Shown here one piece after another: positions 37,561 to 49,978 of a stretch of 64,000 nt of DNA (positions are counted from its first letter, which is position 1; each line of letters starts with the position of its first letter). Origin of the DNA: Cycas panzhihuaensis (taxonomy: Eukaryota; Cycadophyta). The notes beneath the pieces were generated by a model. The model was given only the letters and a program-made list of their open reading frames with translations. It was not told where the DNA came from and did not search any database. Where the stretch lies: the NCBI GenBank assembly GCA_023213395.1, contig CM041465.1, forward strand, positions 223,889,741-223,953,740. The letters are read 5' to 3'. The position numbers were made by a program, and so were the translations under genes.

Positions 37561-38635
37561 TTTATTATTTCAATCTTTCAAAATTTTAAAGATTTTATGA
37601 TTTTTTCTTCTTCTATGTATATAAAAATATATATATCAAAACTAAAAAATCCTCTTAAAAAAACTTAGAAAATTGCTTTAAATGGGCTAAAAAAAGGCTT
37701 AAAGTAGGCTGAAAAAGACCAAAAACATTTAGAGAAAGAAAATTTTAGAAAGAAGATAAATATTAAAAAGGAAATATACTGTGAATATTTTAAAATATAT
37801 AACCTAAGGTTTTTTAAACTATAGAAAAATAAAAAACTAAATAAAGGACCAAAAATAGGGGCAAAGAAATTAGGATACATACAAAGATTTCTCCTAAACA
37901 AAGCTACGAAATTATAATCTATCATTATAACTTAGGTTTAGATGCCAAGAGGATCGAAATTAATGGTCATATTACCTAGTTTCATTAGTTTTCTAGTGAA
38001 TGGTAACCAACTAAACATGTGGAGGTCGCATGATTATCTCCTTAAAAAAATATCAAACCCACCCAAGATTTAATAAAAAAATGGTATTTGACTCCTTCTT
38101 GAGCTCAAGAAATTTTTAAAAATAATAGCATCACATTACAACTAGATATTATTATAAGCCTAATTTGAGATTATAATTATATACATCAAACTAGAGATGC
38201 TTTAAGATTGGGAGCCACATATGGTAGGAATACTAGAAGACTTCTCTGTTGCAAATTACATTATGTCAATATTTAAAATATATAACTTAAATGCTTATTA
38301 TGTAGACTATGGAGTTCTCCTCATATATCCTCTCACTAAGTCACTATCTCTCCTCTTATCAGGAGATCATTGAAGTATTAGCATAGAATTTAAGCTAAAA
38401 GAAAAGGAAATATAGGGTAATCCTTTTAGCAAAATCTTTAAGGTAATCTCCCTTTCCATTCCTATTTGCCCTCTTAAGTTGTCATTACCCCAATAGTATA
38501 TATTAATTATGGTTAAGTCAAGGATATTTCCAAACCTAAAGAAATAGACATTAATGCAGTTAGTTGAATGTAGGACACCATGGTTATACAAAGTTGATTT
38601 AGTCACATATTTATAAAATTAGGTTATAATGAGTG
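37561..38635. other. AT-rich region, no gene seen
   Basis: Probably the distal 5' region of the preceding minus-strand copia. No LTR partner, PBS or convincing coding frame was identified. Confidence 0.4.
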
Positions 38636-38639
38636 CCAA

Positions 38640-38760
38640 GCAGGTTAGAGCTCGAGTGGTGAGTTAATGATCCATGTTCCAACTATGTCATAAATGCTAC
38701 TTGCATTAGATTCAACTCTCCATTAAATAAGAGTAATCTAGACTATAGATGTCACTATAA
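38640..38760 (+). repeat. Possible tRNA-derived SINE fragment
   Basis: TAGAGCTCGAGTGGT near 38648 resembles a tRNA-type A box. AGATTCAACTC near 38709 resembles a B box (GGTTCRANYCC), about 50 bases downstream. No poly(A) or clear target duplication was found. A chance match is possible. Confidence 0.3.
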
Positions 38761-39600
38761 GGATGGTTTTTAAGGAGATAGGTTTCCACATAATGATGGC
38801 TATTAAAAATATTCTATGAGGTGTAATACTTCCAAATATATATCTATCCATTATAGAGGTATAACTAGAGAAGTTGCCTGGATTAGAGATATTTTGAAGG
38901 GTACAATGTTAGTGGTAGTGATCATCCTTGTATACTATTTCTTTAAGAAAAGCTCATTACTCTAATAGCAAGTGAAGAAGAGGTATTAAATCCACCTTCT
39001 ACCCAAGATTTGTAACATAAGGAGAATAATGCAAATGAAATTAAGGAGGTCAAATTGATTCATCATATAAAATCATTACCTTATTAACATTCATACATAC
39101 ATCTATTACATTATATAAAGTGATGCCTCATATATACAAAATGGACAATTACAAAAGAGGAAAGAGGGTATGTAAAGAGTTGATCATGCAAGGTGACTAG
39201 TAGCACCTTGTATGATCAATGTTATATGTATGTTACATTGTTGTGTGGGTATTTAAGATCCCAAAAGCATTAGGCTTATAACTAAAAGTCATGACTAACC
39301 ATGAATATAACTAAAATACATTTACAATATACTTTATTACATTAAGTTGATAAAGTAACTTACGTGACTTACTAACATAACTTTATATTTACAAATGTAC
39401 AAGCACTAAACTAATGAATACATCATTAATTCTTCTATCAAAGAAAAATCAAAGGATAGTTAAAAATAATAAAAGGAAATGGTTTAAATTAGGACAAATC
39501 AAGCAAAAAGAAGAAAGCATGCAATCATGGAAATCCAATGGATGAAAAACAAGAAAACAAGAAATAGAGGAGGCAAGGAACATATGGAATATACACCCAA
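38761..39600. other. No gene seen
   Basis: AT-rich sequence between the SINE-like motif and the 3' end of gene A on the minus strand. No supported coding frame. Confidence 0.35.
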
Positions 39601-39606
39601 TACTAA

Positions 39607-42443
39607 TTAGTTTTGCAGTAGCTAGATAGCACTCTAATAAGCCAAATAATTTTGTTTATCTATCCCTCTTCTTTTTTTTTTCTTTATATTATTCTTCCTT
39701 TTTTTAGTTATTGGTTGGAAATTTTGTAGCATTAGTATTGAATCTATGATAATTTTAGGAAAGTAGTTATCCATTGCTTCCATTTTCTTTGCCTTTCTAA
39801 ATTAAAAAATTGCGAGTAACATGGATGGTGACTAATTGTCTACTAAAAGATTAGTGTCTTGATAATTTTCCCTATATTAATAACCACTTATATGACCACT
39901 ACTAACATCCTATCTGATCATCAAAAATGTGTAAAGAACCTTAATAAATAATTATCCTCTATTCTTAAGGAGCTAGAATTTGGATTAGTTAGAGGTTGTA
40001 CATTTACATCATCCCTTATAACCTATAGATCAACTCCTCTAGGGATACTAACCTTTGACCTTACTTATCTAGTGAATTCTTCAAATTTCTTGGATAGATA
40101 TACAAGTTAATATCCTATTTTCCCAAGCCTCTAGTTAGTCTACTAGTCAAAACTTAATTATTGCCTCTTTAGTGTCATCTTATTGACAATTGAGTCACAA
40201 AAAGTTTTTTTAATCAACCATCTCCTTATTTCTTAATATGCTAGGATTAAAATTAGGAGTAATAAATGAAATATTTGATACAAAAAGGTCTAGCATTTCA
40301 TTAACTTCATATTCTTCTTATGCCATCATCTTACTTTTCACCAACCTCTTATTCAAAATGTGTTTCCATTTGTGAATAAATGGCTTATAAGACAAGTTGA
40401 TTATAGAGCTATCATCAATTAATTAATTTATAAACTTCAAAAAATCACCATCCTATTTTAGCTCCTTTTGAAAAGCTAAAAGAGTACATTGGCTTCTACC
40501 TTGCTTAATCTTTTAATTTTTTGATTTAAGTCTCTAATTTTATTAATAAAATTCTAAAGAATAGGTGTCTAGTTCTCCTTTTCTTTGCATAATTTGTCCA
40601 TTAAGCCCATTATGGATTATAGACTCTCAGTTACCACTCTAACATCTTATATCACTTATTTAATTTTGGGTATAGAGCCCTGCCCTATTGAGTTAGTTGG
40701 TATACTATTGCTCCATGCCTTATGGAATTACTTCATCTAACTATTCATACTTATGTTTTTTTCCCATAATTCCTCATTCTCTTATATTACTTATTGTAGC
40801 TAAGCCTGTAAGACAAAAACTTTATCCTTTTCTAATTATATTATGGCCAAATTCAAACCCATAGACTCTATTACTGTATTATTTTTAGTTGTTTAAGAGC
40901 TTATATTAACTTTCCTCTTTCCTTTGAAAATTAGTCTCTTAAGGCTTTTGTCCCCTTTGCTCCATTAATAGAAACTTTCTTTAATAGTTGCATCAAAGGA
41001 TGGTGGTTGTGTAAAAGTTAATATGAGTTGCTTACTCTTCTCTACTTAGCAACCCATGGATCAAGTTGTATTTCATCATCTTATCCTCCCTTCTAACTAG
41101 GATCTATAGATGGAACCCCATTATTTTATAGAATTTAAGGTTGGATTATAACTTCCTCTTCCATTTAGACACTTGAGATCTCCTACATTTGGTGAAGTTC
41201 AATGGCATCCCCCTCTTCAAAAATCTGTACCTCTTTATCATATCATCTATTATACATATATATTAGTAATTTTCTTAGCCTCTAAAATAATTGAATTAAG
41301 TAATTCATGCAATTATTCTAGTATATCTTTCTCTAGATGATGAATAATGAGCCCTTCCTATTAAGATGATTATTAGATAACCTCTTCAATTGGTTAGAAT
41401 TACAAGGCCTTTATGATGGTTGTCCTATATTTCTTAGCTTCACCTCCTAAGGTGTCAACTAGGGTGATTGCTATTGGCCCAACAATAGCAATTATTTTGT
41501 TTACTATTTTTAAGTTAACTTTTTTATTATGTTCTCTATTATCTCCTATCTCCTTAGATGTTGTCCCTAATACTTATATACTTTTAAAGAACTTAACCTA
41601 TTTATAGGAACTTAACCCCACTTTCTCAAAATACCCATCCTTTTGTAATACTTATAATGCATTTTTTATATTCATAATGATGCTTCTAAGGTAGACAGCT
41701 CCAACAATGTTTTCATCTTTATTGGGGAGATATGCTCTAATGTTTAGGCAAAAGGTGCCTATGTTTGGATAAGTGGGAGAGAAGGTGGTGGATCAAAGTC
41801 CATATCCTTTACCATCTACGTTATTCTTTCCTCCTCTAACATATTAACTTAAATTGGTACTTACTAAGGAGTTATATAAGTGCAAAGTGTTAATGTGGGT
41901 CTTTTGGGTTTCTTTTTCTTAGTATTTATAGGCTACTTTTTTGCCTTAGTCCTATTCTTTTTCTTAGTGGTCAAGAGTGTACCTTTGGGTAGGTTAACCT
42001 CATCTTGTTCTTCCACTTCCCTTTTAGCTTTTACTAGTTCTTTAAATATTTTTAAGTCCACTGCCATTTGCCTAACCCTTATGAAGAATATTGACTCTTG
42101 ATTGTATATGACTAAATTATCTTCTTGATACCTATGTCTCTCTACATTATATAGGTCATATTGAGTTAGATTTATTATGATGATTTTCATATATTAAACC
42201 ACTACCCCATTTAAGTCATAGTACATGTGTGATGTCTTCTTCAAATTATAATGACTAGAAGTTGATGGATTACTCAACTTTCTCTCTGAAATTCATCTTA
42301 GGACTTCCTAGTGTCCCATATGAATATAACAAGGTTGATAAGATATCTTTTTAAACTCAAGGCACAACCTATCTCTAATAAATTATCACTACTTATAGAT
42401 CTCCATTAAAAATAATATAGTAGGAGGATACCTAGTCAAATAT
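39607..42443 (-). pseudogene. Gene A, C-terminal part: unknown decayed coding sequence
   Basis: On the minus strand one frame stays readable for about 945 codons, with a local frame change near 41320. Nearly every stop is TAG, TAA or TGA where Gln or Trp would fit. It begins in continuity with the segment beyond the LINE. It includes YNVERHRYQEDNLVIYNQES, a Lys-rich TTKKKNRTKAKK, a Pro-rich DFDPPPSLPLIQT, and a helical coiled-coil-like stretch near 40860-40500 (LEKDKVFVLQ, KLCKEKEN, KIRDLNQKIKRLSKVEAN). It ends with a strongly basic tail near 39710-39665 (TKKRKNNIKKKKRRG) and a natural-looking TAA at 39607-39609. No gag-pol motif is present. I do not recognise the family; coiled coil and basic tail are inferred from composition. 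Confidence 0.6.
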
Positions 42444-42455
42444 AGAACTAAACTA
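42444..42455. repeat. LINE target-site duplication, left copy
   Basis: AGAACTAAACTA, one C/T difference from AGAACTAAATTA at 47796-47807. A 12-bp duplication fits LINE integration. Confidence 0.8.
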
Positions 42456-42463
42456 CACCCATA

Positions 42464-43400
42464 TGGATTCAATTGTCGGGTCTCCCTTTACATCACTAGA
42501 ATCCTAAAGTGTTAAAAGGAATCACAAAAGTTGTGGAACCTCTTCTAGCAGTAGACTCGGTGACCAAGAATAGAAGTAAACTCATAAACCGTAGGTTCTG
42601 TGCCCTGGTTAGGATCGACAAACCTCTTCTATATGACCTATGGATAGACACGGTGGAAGGGAGTTAGGCACGACCATTGGTATACAAAATGGAGCATTTC
42701 AGATGCTCATCTTGTAGAAATTTAGGCCACTCACTCTAGAAATATCTAGGTGTAAAGAACCCAATGGAAGGGAAGTAAGAGATCTCCAACGAACCAAAAA
42801 CCCAAGAGGCGACAGAGCCCATAGATATAGGGACGGAAGGGCAGACACAAGAGAATCAAAGGAATACTGTGGCCCCTGAAGTTACAAAGGACCGAGATGG
42901 GTCCCCCCCAAAACTACAAAGTATCCCACCCTTAGATCTTAGCTTTGATCCTAATGAGGAGGACACTCTCTCAGAGGCAGGGGAGTAGGTAGCCTAAGAT
43001 TCTGAGGTCTCAGCCCACTAGGAAGGGATCGATGGCCTTGGGGTTCTCTCTTCAATCGGGCCTGGGTCATTGGTTCCACATACAGTTGAGTCCCAGATGA
43101 AGGCTTCAGATGTGGGCATTGAAAAGTAGGTGGGCAAGCCCCCCCTAAATGAGGAAGACTCTCTCTTAGGTGTAGCAGTGCAGGTTGCTTAGGAATTAGA
43201 GGCTCCGGTGTGCCCAGAAGGGGTTGGAGACCTAGGGGTTTTCACTCTAGTTGGGCTCAAGACATTAGCCCAATATGCCCTAGCACATATGGTAGAGCCC
43301 TAAAAGAAGACACTGGACATGGGCACCGAGAAGTGGGTGGGCAGCCCCCCCCCTGAAACTACTTAAAGAAAGAGAGGCAGCTACCCAAGTGGATTAAGGT
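42464..43400 (+). pseudogene. LINE ORF1 fragment (DUF4283-like end plus zinc knuckle)
   Basis: Begins WIQLSGLPLHH then NPKVLKGITKVVEPLLAVD, the C-terminal part of the nucleic-acid-binding ORF1 domain of plant LINEs. A zinc-knuckle-like CSSCRNLGHSL follows near 42700. Then comes an acidic and proline-rich linker containing a tandem duplication of about 66 codons (42951-43145 and 43146-43350). The N-terminal part is missing, consistent with 5' truncation on integration. Several TAG codons at Gln or Trp positions. Confidence 0.85.
42951..43350 (+). repeat. Tandem duplication in LINE ORF1 linker
   Basis: Two units of about 200 bases lie head to tail. Both contain NEEDxL near the start, a GxGDLGV/GLGV core, and end MGTEK-W-VG-S-PP or VGIEK-x-VGKPP followed by a CCCCCC run. 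The units differ considerably, so the duplication predates this copy. Confidence 0.75.
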
Positions 43401-43516
43401 AGTGAGAAAACTCTAAATGATGCCTTTCTCAAAGGGCCTATTCTCAGATCTAGAATAAAAGGAAGAGATCCACTAAAAGGTGAAACTATAGAAGTCTAGA
43501 AGCAAAGAAGAAAGAG

Positions 43517-46500
43517 ATGAAAATAATATCGTGGAACGCTAGGGGACTAAATGCCCCCTCGAAACAGAGAATTGTCAGGGATATGAGGGATAGATACCAC
43601 CCAGATTTAATGTTTTTATAGGAAGCAAAACTAAGCGAGGAGAATGGTCCAAGGATCAGAAATAAAATATGGAGGAAAGCTGAGGGCATAGATGTAGGCT
43701 ATACTCAAGGAGTTGGGGTTCTAATGGTGCTATGGGATTTAAATGTTTAGTCTGGAGAAATTTATTTGGCAGAGGAATCCTTTGTTTCTCTGTGGCTAAC
43801 TCACAGAAGTAATAATCTTAGATGGCTAGCCACTAATGCCTATGCCCCAAACCTTCAAGAGGCTAGGAAGAGGTTATGGGATAGAATATTGGAAGCCCAC
43901 AGGGACTGCAGAGCCCCTTGACTTTTGGCAGGAGATTTCAATATGACATTATGCCCAGGTGATAAAAGAGGGGGTACAGATGATTGGACCAGTAGTATGA
44001 ACGAGTTCGAGGGCTTCCTGCAACAGGGGGGTTTTGAGGATGTGAAGCTTAGGGGGGCATCATACACCTAGTCCAATAAGTGTCTTGGGGATTGTCTAAT
44101 CCAAATCGAACTAGACAGGGTGCTGGTCAATTATGACTGGTTGAGATGCTTTAAGGACTTTACCCTGGAGGCTCTACTAAGAATAAGCTCTAATCACTCT
44201 CCACTTCTATTTTAATTTTTGGATTTGGGAAAATACAATGGGTCTCCTTTTAGGTTCGAAATGATGTGGCTTAGACACCCTGACTTTCATAACAAGATTA
44301 AGGAATGGTGGGGAGTTCAAATACGTGGCCATGCCATGTATAGATTCTCAAAGAAATTAGACTGGGTAAAAAGACAAGTAAAAGTATGGAATAATGAAGT
44401 TTTACAAAACATCCAGGTACTTAAGGACAAAACCATCATGGACCTGAAAGAGATAGAGGATAGGATACAACGGGAGGGCAGATCCATAGATCTCGACAAT
44501 ACCGAGAAGGAATTGGTTGAAACCTTAGAGGAGATCCTCATTAGAGAGGAAATACACTAGAGGCAAAAATTCAGGGCATTATGGTTAGCCGAAGGTGATA
44601 GAAACACTAAATTCTTTTAGATAACCACTACTAAGCATAGAGTGAGCAACAAAATAACTAACCTTCAAAGAGAAGACGGCTCGATAGTAAACTCCACAAA
44701 AGACATGAAGGAACTGGCTAGAGATTACTTTAAGGATTTATTTACAAAACCGCAGGATGGTGATAAGGATAGAAGGAAGGACTTCCTAAGTAATATTCCT
44801 AGATTAGTAAAAGATTCTCAAAATGCAAGGTTGACAGCTCCTTTTACACAAGATGAGGTTAAAAAGACTCTCTTTGATATGAAGAGAGACAAAGCTCCGA
44901 GCCCTGATGGATTTCCTCTGGGGTTCTTTTAGGAGTTTTGGGATATCATAAAGAGAGACCTCATGGAGGCTTAGCAAGAATTCTACATAAATCATAAGAT
45001 TCTTCAGGAATGGCATACTACATTCCTTATTCTTATCCCTAAAAAAGAAGGGGCGAAGAGAATGGAGGAGTACCAACCCATTAGTCTCTGTAATGTTAAA
45101 TATAAGATTATAACCAAGGTTCTGGCCAATAGATTAAAGAAGATCATGCCGAATATTATCTCTCAGAACCAGGATGGTTTCCTTAAGGGAAGACAGATCT
45201 ATGACAACTTCATAGTGGTCCATGAAACAATCCATTTGGTCAAGGAAAGGAAGGAGTCTGCAATTCTCATTAAGATCGACCTCACAAAGGCCTTCGATAG
45301 GGTCTCTTGGGGTTGCCTCTTAGAATGTCTAGAGGCATTTAACTTTAGGGATTTATGGAGGACTTAGATCAAGCTCTGCATAGGTAGCCCATAATACTCA
45401 ATTATTATCAACAGATCCTCTTCTAGGTTTTTCCTAGGTTTTAGGGGTTTAAGACAAGGTGATCCTCTCTCCCCCTTTCTCTATATAACTATGGCTAAAA
45501 TGTTGGGCAGAACTATGGAGGCAGCCAGAAGATAAGGGATTATTAAAGGTATAAAACTGACAATAGGGGTGGACAACGTCGTCCACCACCAATTCGTTGA
45601 TCATAATATCTTCTTAGGGAAGGCAGCCATTAAAGAGGCATGTAAATTTAAGGAGATCTTGGGGCATTTTGAGAGGGCTACGAATCAGAAGATCAGCTTG
45701 AACAAAAGCAACATCTACTTTATAAACACCCTGAGAGGTACCGAGGGTAGGATAAACAAGATCTTAGAGATGGGCATTAAGAAGCTACCCATAACTTATC
45801 TTGGTTTGCCCCTCTTCGATGGTAAAATGTCTAAGGAAATGTGGAACCCCCTTATCAATAGGACGTAAAGGAAACTGGCTGGTTGGAAGGGTACTCTTCT
45901 AAGTCTAGTGGGGAAGCTACAGCTTGTGGCTTCTATGCTTTAGAGTATTCCAGTATACTATATGACTATTTTCAGACTACCGCTTAGAATCTCGTCTACT
46001 ATAGAAACCATCCAGAAGAGATTCCTATGGTTCGGGACATAGGACAAAGATAGGATACACCTGGTGAGCTAGAATAAAGTCTGTACTCTGAAATAGGTTA
46101 GTGGCCTTAATTTAAGAAGGATTCCATCTTTTAATGTTGCTCTCAGGGCTAAATTGGGTTGGCATCTTGTCAAAGGGGATGAGAGACTGTGGGAGAAGAT
46201 TCTCACATGGAAATATCTTCAAGTTGGTTCTCTCATCGAAAACCATCCTTCCCCGGTCGGTTCAACCATATGGAGAAGCATCCTTAAAGCATGGAATGTT
46301 GTGAGAGAAGGGCTAAAATGGAGATTAGGAGATGGAAGCACCATTAAGTTCTGGGAGGATGTGTGGTGTTGTAGCAAGGCCTTAAAGCAACACCCAGATC
46401 TAGTTCCTATCTAGGATCCCTGTGTGAGGATATATGGTTCTTTAGTAAAGGATTATTGGATGGGGATAGGGAGAGAAAGAAGCTAGAGAAACTTCGAGGT

Positions 46501-47628
46501 ATTCCAGAGGGAGTAGCTCCTTCAGGATGGCCTCTCCAAAATCAAAAGGATTCTAGGTAAAAGTTATATTCCTAGGATGACCTCCTTGGACACTGTTGTG
46601 TGGCCCTTAAACCTAACTGGGGAGTATGCTGCTAAACAGGGTTACCACTTCTTATGCCTGGTAAGAGGAGACCAAAAGAATGAATTATTAGAAGGTGTAT
46701 GGAAGCTCTCACTTATCCCTAAGATTGCAGTTTTTTTATGGATCTATTTAAGGAATAAAATTCTTACTGTGGATAACCTTAAAAAGCGAGGTTTCCATTT
46801 GACCAATATATGTATTCTATGCTACAAAGGTGAAGAATCCTTGGACCACATCTTACTTGGGTGCCCATATTCGAGAGAGGTATGGGGGCTGCTATTGGAC
46901 AAACTAGAGGTGTGCTGGACCTTTTCTGAAAAGGTAGTCAACCAATGGTCTACTTGGCAAAGCCTATTCAGAAGCAAAGTCTTAAGCAGTATTTGGAAGA
47001 GTGCATTTTTGATACTGTCATGGAACATATGGAAGGAAAGAAACAGAAGAATCTTCTAGGGGAGCCAGATGGACCAGTATGTTATCTTTAGAAACATACC
47101 AGCTTGACAGAAAACAAGATCCTGCTAAAGTAAGGCATAGAGCTAGCATGGCTGCCTCCTGAGGAATCCTGACTAAAAATCAATTTTGATGGTGCCTCAA
47201 AAGGGAACCCCAGAGAAGCTGGGGGAGGGTGTATATGTAGAGATAACTTTGGAAACCCTATATGGGACTTCGTGGATTATTATGACCACTAAACAAACCA
47301 CTTTGCAGAAATGTATGCTATGCTTAAAGCCATTGAGTTAGCCCTAGTAGGAGGTTCCAGGCGATTAGAAATTGAGGGGGACTCAGAGACGGTTATCAAT
47401 TCGCTGAAAGGCTTAGCCCTCCCAAATTGGAGATATCACTCCATAACTAATGACGTGAAGGAGAGTCTTAAGGGGTTGGAAGATGTCTGCATAAAGCACA
47501 CGTTAAGAGAGGGAAACAAAACAGTCGACTTTTTGGCAAACTAGGGGGTTAGGCAAAAGGAAGACACCATTTAGAGGTATGATTTCCCTGAGGATCTCAT
47601 GGTTCTGGTTGAGAAGGATAGGGTCTGA
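43517..47628 (+). pseudogene. LINE ORF2: endonuclease - reverse transcriptase - RNase H
   Basis: ATG at 43517 (MKIISWNARGLN) opens an AP-type endonuclease (ISWNARGLN, FLQEAKLS, LLAGDFNMTL, ISSNHSPLL) to about 44215. RT about 44830-45870 (DKAPSPDGFP, ISLCNVKYKI, IDLTKAFDRV, LRQGDPLSPFLY). The catalytic FADD box reads FVDHN near 45594, so one catalytic Asp is lost. A zinc-finger-like region lies near 46690-46870 (CILCYKGEESLDHILLGCP). C-terminal RNase H about 47182-47540 (NFDGASKGNP, FAEMYAMLKAIELAL, EGDSETVINSL). Frame 2 is kept from 43517 to about 47059, and a frameshift puts RNase H in frame 1. Fewer than twenty stops in about 1,370 codons. Inactive. Confidence 0.95.
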
Positions 47629-47785
47629 GATGGCTAGCCATGGGGCTTGTCCTGGCGAAATTATTTCCTTACTTAGACTGTGGGGATGTTACGGTCATCT
47701 ATGACTGGGAAGCCTAAAGACTATTGATGTACTAGGTTGTGGGACCCTGTTTCAAACCCACTTATAATTCATTTTTTACCTTATT

Positions 47786-47796
47786 AAAAAAAAAAA
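47786..47796 (+). other. LINE poly(A) tail
   Basis: Eleven A residues end the element, directly before the target duplication; the last A may belong to either. Confidence 0.9.
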
Positions 47797-47807
47797 GAAC
47801 TAAATTA
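47796..47807. repeat. LINE target-site duplication, right copy
   Basis: AGAACTAAATTA; partner of 42444-42455. Gene A coding resumes directly beyond it on the minus strand. Confidence 0.8.
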
Positions 47808-49620
47808 TTATAACCATGCAACTAGACTATGGTATAATCTTTGAATAAATAAAATCTTCCATTTGTCCTATCTCCCCATTTTAGCCATGTTTTCACATCT
47901 TCATTTATCCTAAGAACTAGGAGAAACATGTAGAAAAATGGACATATAAAGTCATTAACTAATAAATAAAGAAATAGGTGGAATTTCTTGTCCCATACTT
48001 TGATGTGCTAGTATTGGACTAGTAGTATGTTTGTTTGAGGATCCAATTAAAACCTAGGGAATTACAATGTGCTTAATATTATATACATTAGATATGAACT
48101 CATATAAAAGTACTTACTTAAAGAGATACCATTTAACTAGTGCACCAAACTACTACTAATAATTTTTGCCCAATCATGCCAAAAATCTCCCTTAAGGAAT
48201 TAAGAAACAATATATACATGAAGAAGCTTGAGCTAAGAGTCATCCAAGTACTCAAAATTCTAGATAAAATAGTTATCTAGATATTGATATTATTCCTAAA
48301 TAACTTTGACTTAATCCCTTTTCTCTTTTAACTCCTCTTAAGAGGTTCTATGTGATAGCTTGCCATTTCTTTAGCCAACTTATTAACTTTAGTAATCACT
48401 TTCTGAAGCTTTAATTCGTCAAAGACCATCTAGGGTTTAAGAAATTTTAACATTCTTCTTAAATTATATGAGGTCAAGTTAGCTATCAAATTTTTATTTC
48501 TGTTGAGAATGAGCTTATCATCCTCCTTTAAGCATTGGGTGACTGACAACTAATTTAGGGTAAGGAAATATTTTAGGAATTAACTAAATTTGAGCCAACC
48601 TAATCTTCTATAATGTACCCCTAGCTTACTACTCTACATCAAATAATCTTCTATCTAAGACCTTCATGCTCAGTTTGATATCATTCATGATCAATATATT
48701 AACTATCTTCTATTTAACATGTACTAAATTAATTAAATTACTTCTCTACAAATCTCTCTAATTTAAATTATAAATATCTTTGTCTTAGCACTTTATTCCG
48801 TTCATTCTCAATGATTTAACATGCTTCAAGTTGTAATATTATTCATAACTTATCAATCAATCTAATGGATGTTAATGATTAAACACCTCCCATAATATTG
48901 TCAAAATGATCCACCAAGATATAATCCAAAGATCAACAACTAGAATTAAATTGTATTCACTTGATCAAGGGCCTAGATTAAATCTCACCTATCCTTATGT
49001 TTTTGTGCAAGAATCCTATTTTATGAGAATTCAATTTTGTAGGGGTTCATTTTTTTTAAATGTATGTTTGAATTATAAAATATAAACTCGCATTCATGTT
49101 GCTTATATAATTCTTATTTTTCACTTATCTCTTGAGTGGAATACTTTTTGTGTGAGAGGCTTTATGTTGGACTCCTCTTCTTCTTCCATCTTTGTTTTAA
49201 TAGTATTCTTGAAAATTGTCTTCCCCACAAATTAGTTCATCATAAACTTCCTTTCCTACACAATCACCTCTAGGTAATTATTTCTTCACTTACTCACTTT
49301 TTTCTATTGTAAACTTTTGCGGGCTAGAATTGAATCTTTCCTACAAGTTGTTACTTTGTAAAACTTTACCCTTCAAGACTTCTTTTCCTCAAGAAACACT
49401 TAGGAATAAGAACTTTCCATGGGAGGCTTCCTCCATGGGGAATGTATACTTTAGGAACTTCACATAAAGGCTTGCCTTTTTAATCTTTCCCTTTCATAAA
49501 TAATACATCTTACAAATTGCGTGTCTCATATACTGCTTATTTAAGTAATTAAATTGAAGCCTCAAATGGCTTAGTATTATAATGATCTTTATTTATCTTT
49601 CTCCTCCATTTAGGATTATA
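47808..49620 (-). pseudogene. Gene A, N-terminal part: unknown decayed coding sequence
   Basis: Minus-strand frame, readable from about 49600 to the LINE boundary with roughly four single-base frame changes (near 49050, 48985, 48670 and 48325). An ATG at 49050 starts MNPYKIEFS, but coding-like sequence also lies upstream (KASLYVKFLKYTFP, DELICGEDNFQEYY), so the true N-terminus may be lost at the copia LTR at 49625. Segments include VVDLWIISWWIILTILWE, HPLDQLISYEQYYNLKHVK, NDIKLSMKVLDRRLFDVE, KVITKVNKLAKEMASYH and FKDYTIV. A hydrophobic stretch near 47960-47900 reads FICPFFYMFLLVL. Removing the LINE and one target copy joins NNLVL to YLTRYPPT in frame. Family not recognised. Confidence 0.6.
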
Positions 49621-49624
49621 ATTT

Positions 49625-49963
49625 TGATGGAGCTAGAGGAGCAGAGCGGGACTTTAGAACGAGAACATTTTGAGTATAACAGTGATTTCTGATAAATGAC
49701 GATGTTGATAAATACCTGGGAGGTATTCCTGTCTCTTAAATAATAAATTTCAAAGAGGCGTCGAGCACCATCACCCTAGCTGTACATTAACTAAGGCAAA
49801 TTCAAAATATATTAAAAAATTAAATAAAATATATACCTCAAGTAAGTGGCGTTAGGTCCAAGCGGTTGTTGAGTGGCTCAAGGTGCCCTAAGGGCCCTCA
49901 AAGGTGGCTTTGAGGGGCCCTAAGCACTCAAGTGCGCTTACCACATTGGGATTATTCTCAACA
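49625..49963 (-). repeat. 3' LTR of minus-strand family-2 copia
   Basis: On the minus strand it begins TGTTGAGAATAATCCC after the PPT and ends ...CTAGCTCCATCA (TG...CA). It includes a GC-rich stretch with CTCAAAGCCACCTTTGAGGG, an imperfect palindrome. No matching 5' LTR was found to the right. Confidence 0.75.
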
Positions 49964-49977
49964 TTCTCCCCCATAAG
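49964..49977 (-). other. Polypurine tract of minus-strand family-2 copia
   Basis: On the minus strand CTTATGGGGGAGAA abuts the LTR start TGTTGAGAAT. Confidence 0.85.
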
Positions 49978-49978
49978 C

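Larger units (their letters stand above)
42456..47795 (+). mobile_element. L1-type plant LINE, 5' truncated
   Basis: About 5.3 kb with the 3' part of ORF1, a complete-length ORF2 (endonuclease, RT, zf-RVT-like region, RNase H), a short 3' UTR and an A11 tail. It is flanked by a 12-bp target duplication with one mismatch. It lies inside gene A in the opposite orientation. Its base composition is visibly richer in G and C than the surroundings, and it has fewer stops, suggesting a younger insertion. Confidence 0.95.

Noticed and set aside
41413-42101. Open frames on + (41413-41607, 41880-42101)
   Set aside because: They are shadows of gene A, whose minus-strand frame is much longer and shows the Q/W stop pattern.
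44317-45076. Minus-strand open frames inside the LINE
   Set aside because: They oppose ORF2, whose + frame carries endonuclease and RT motifs.
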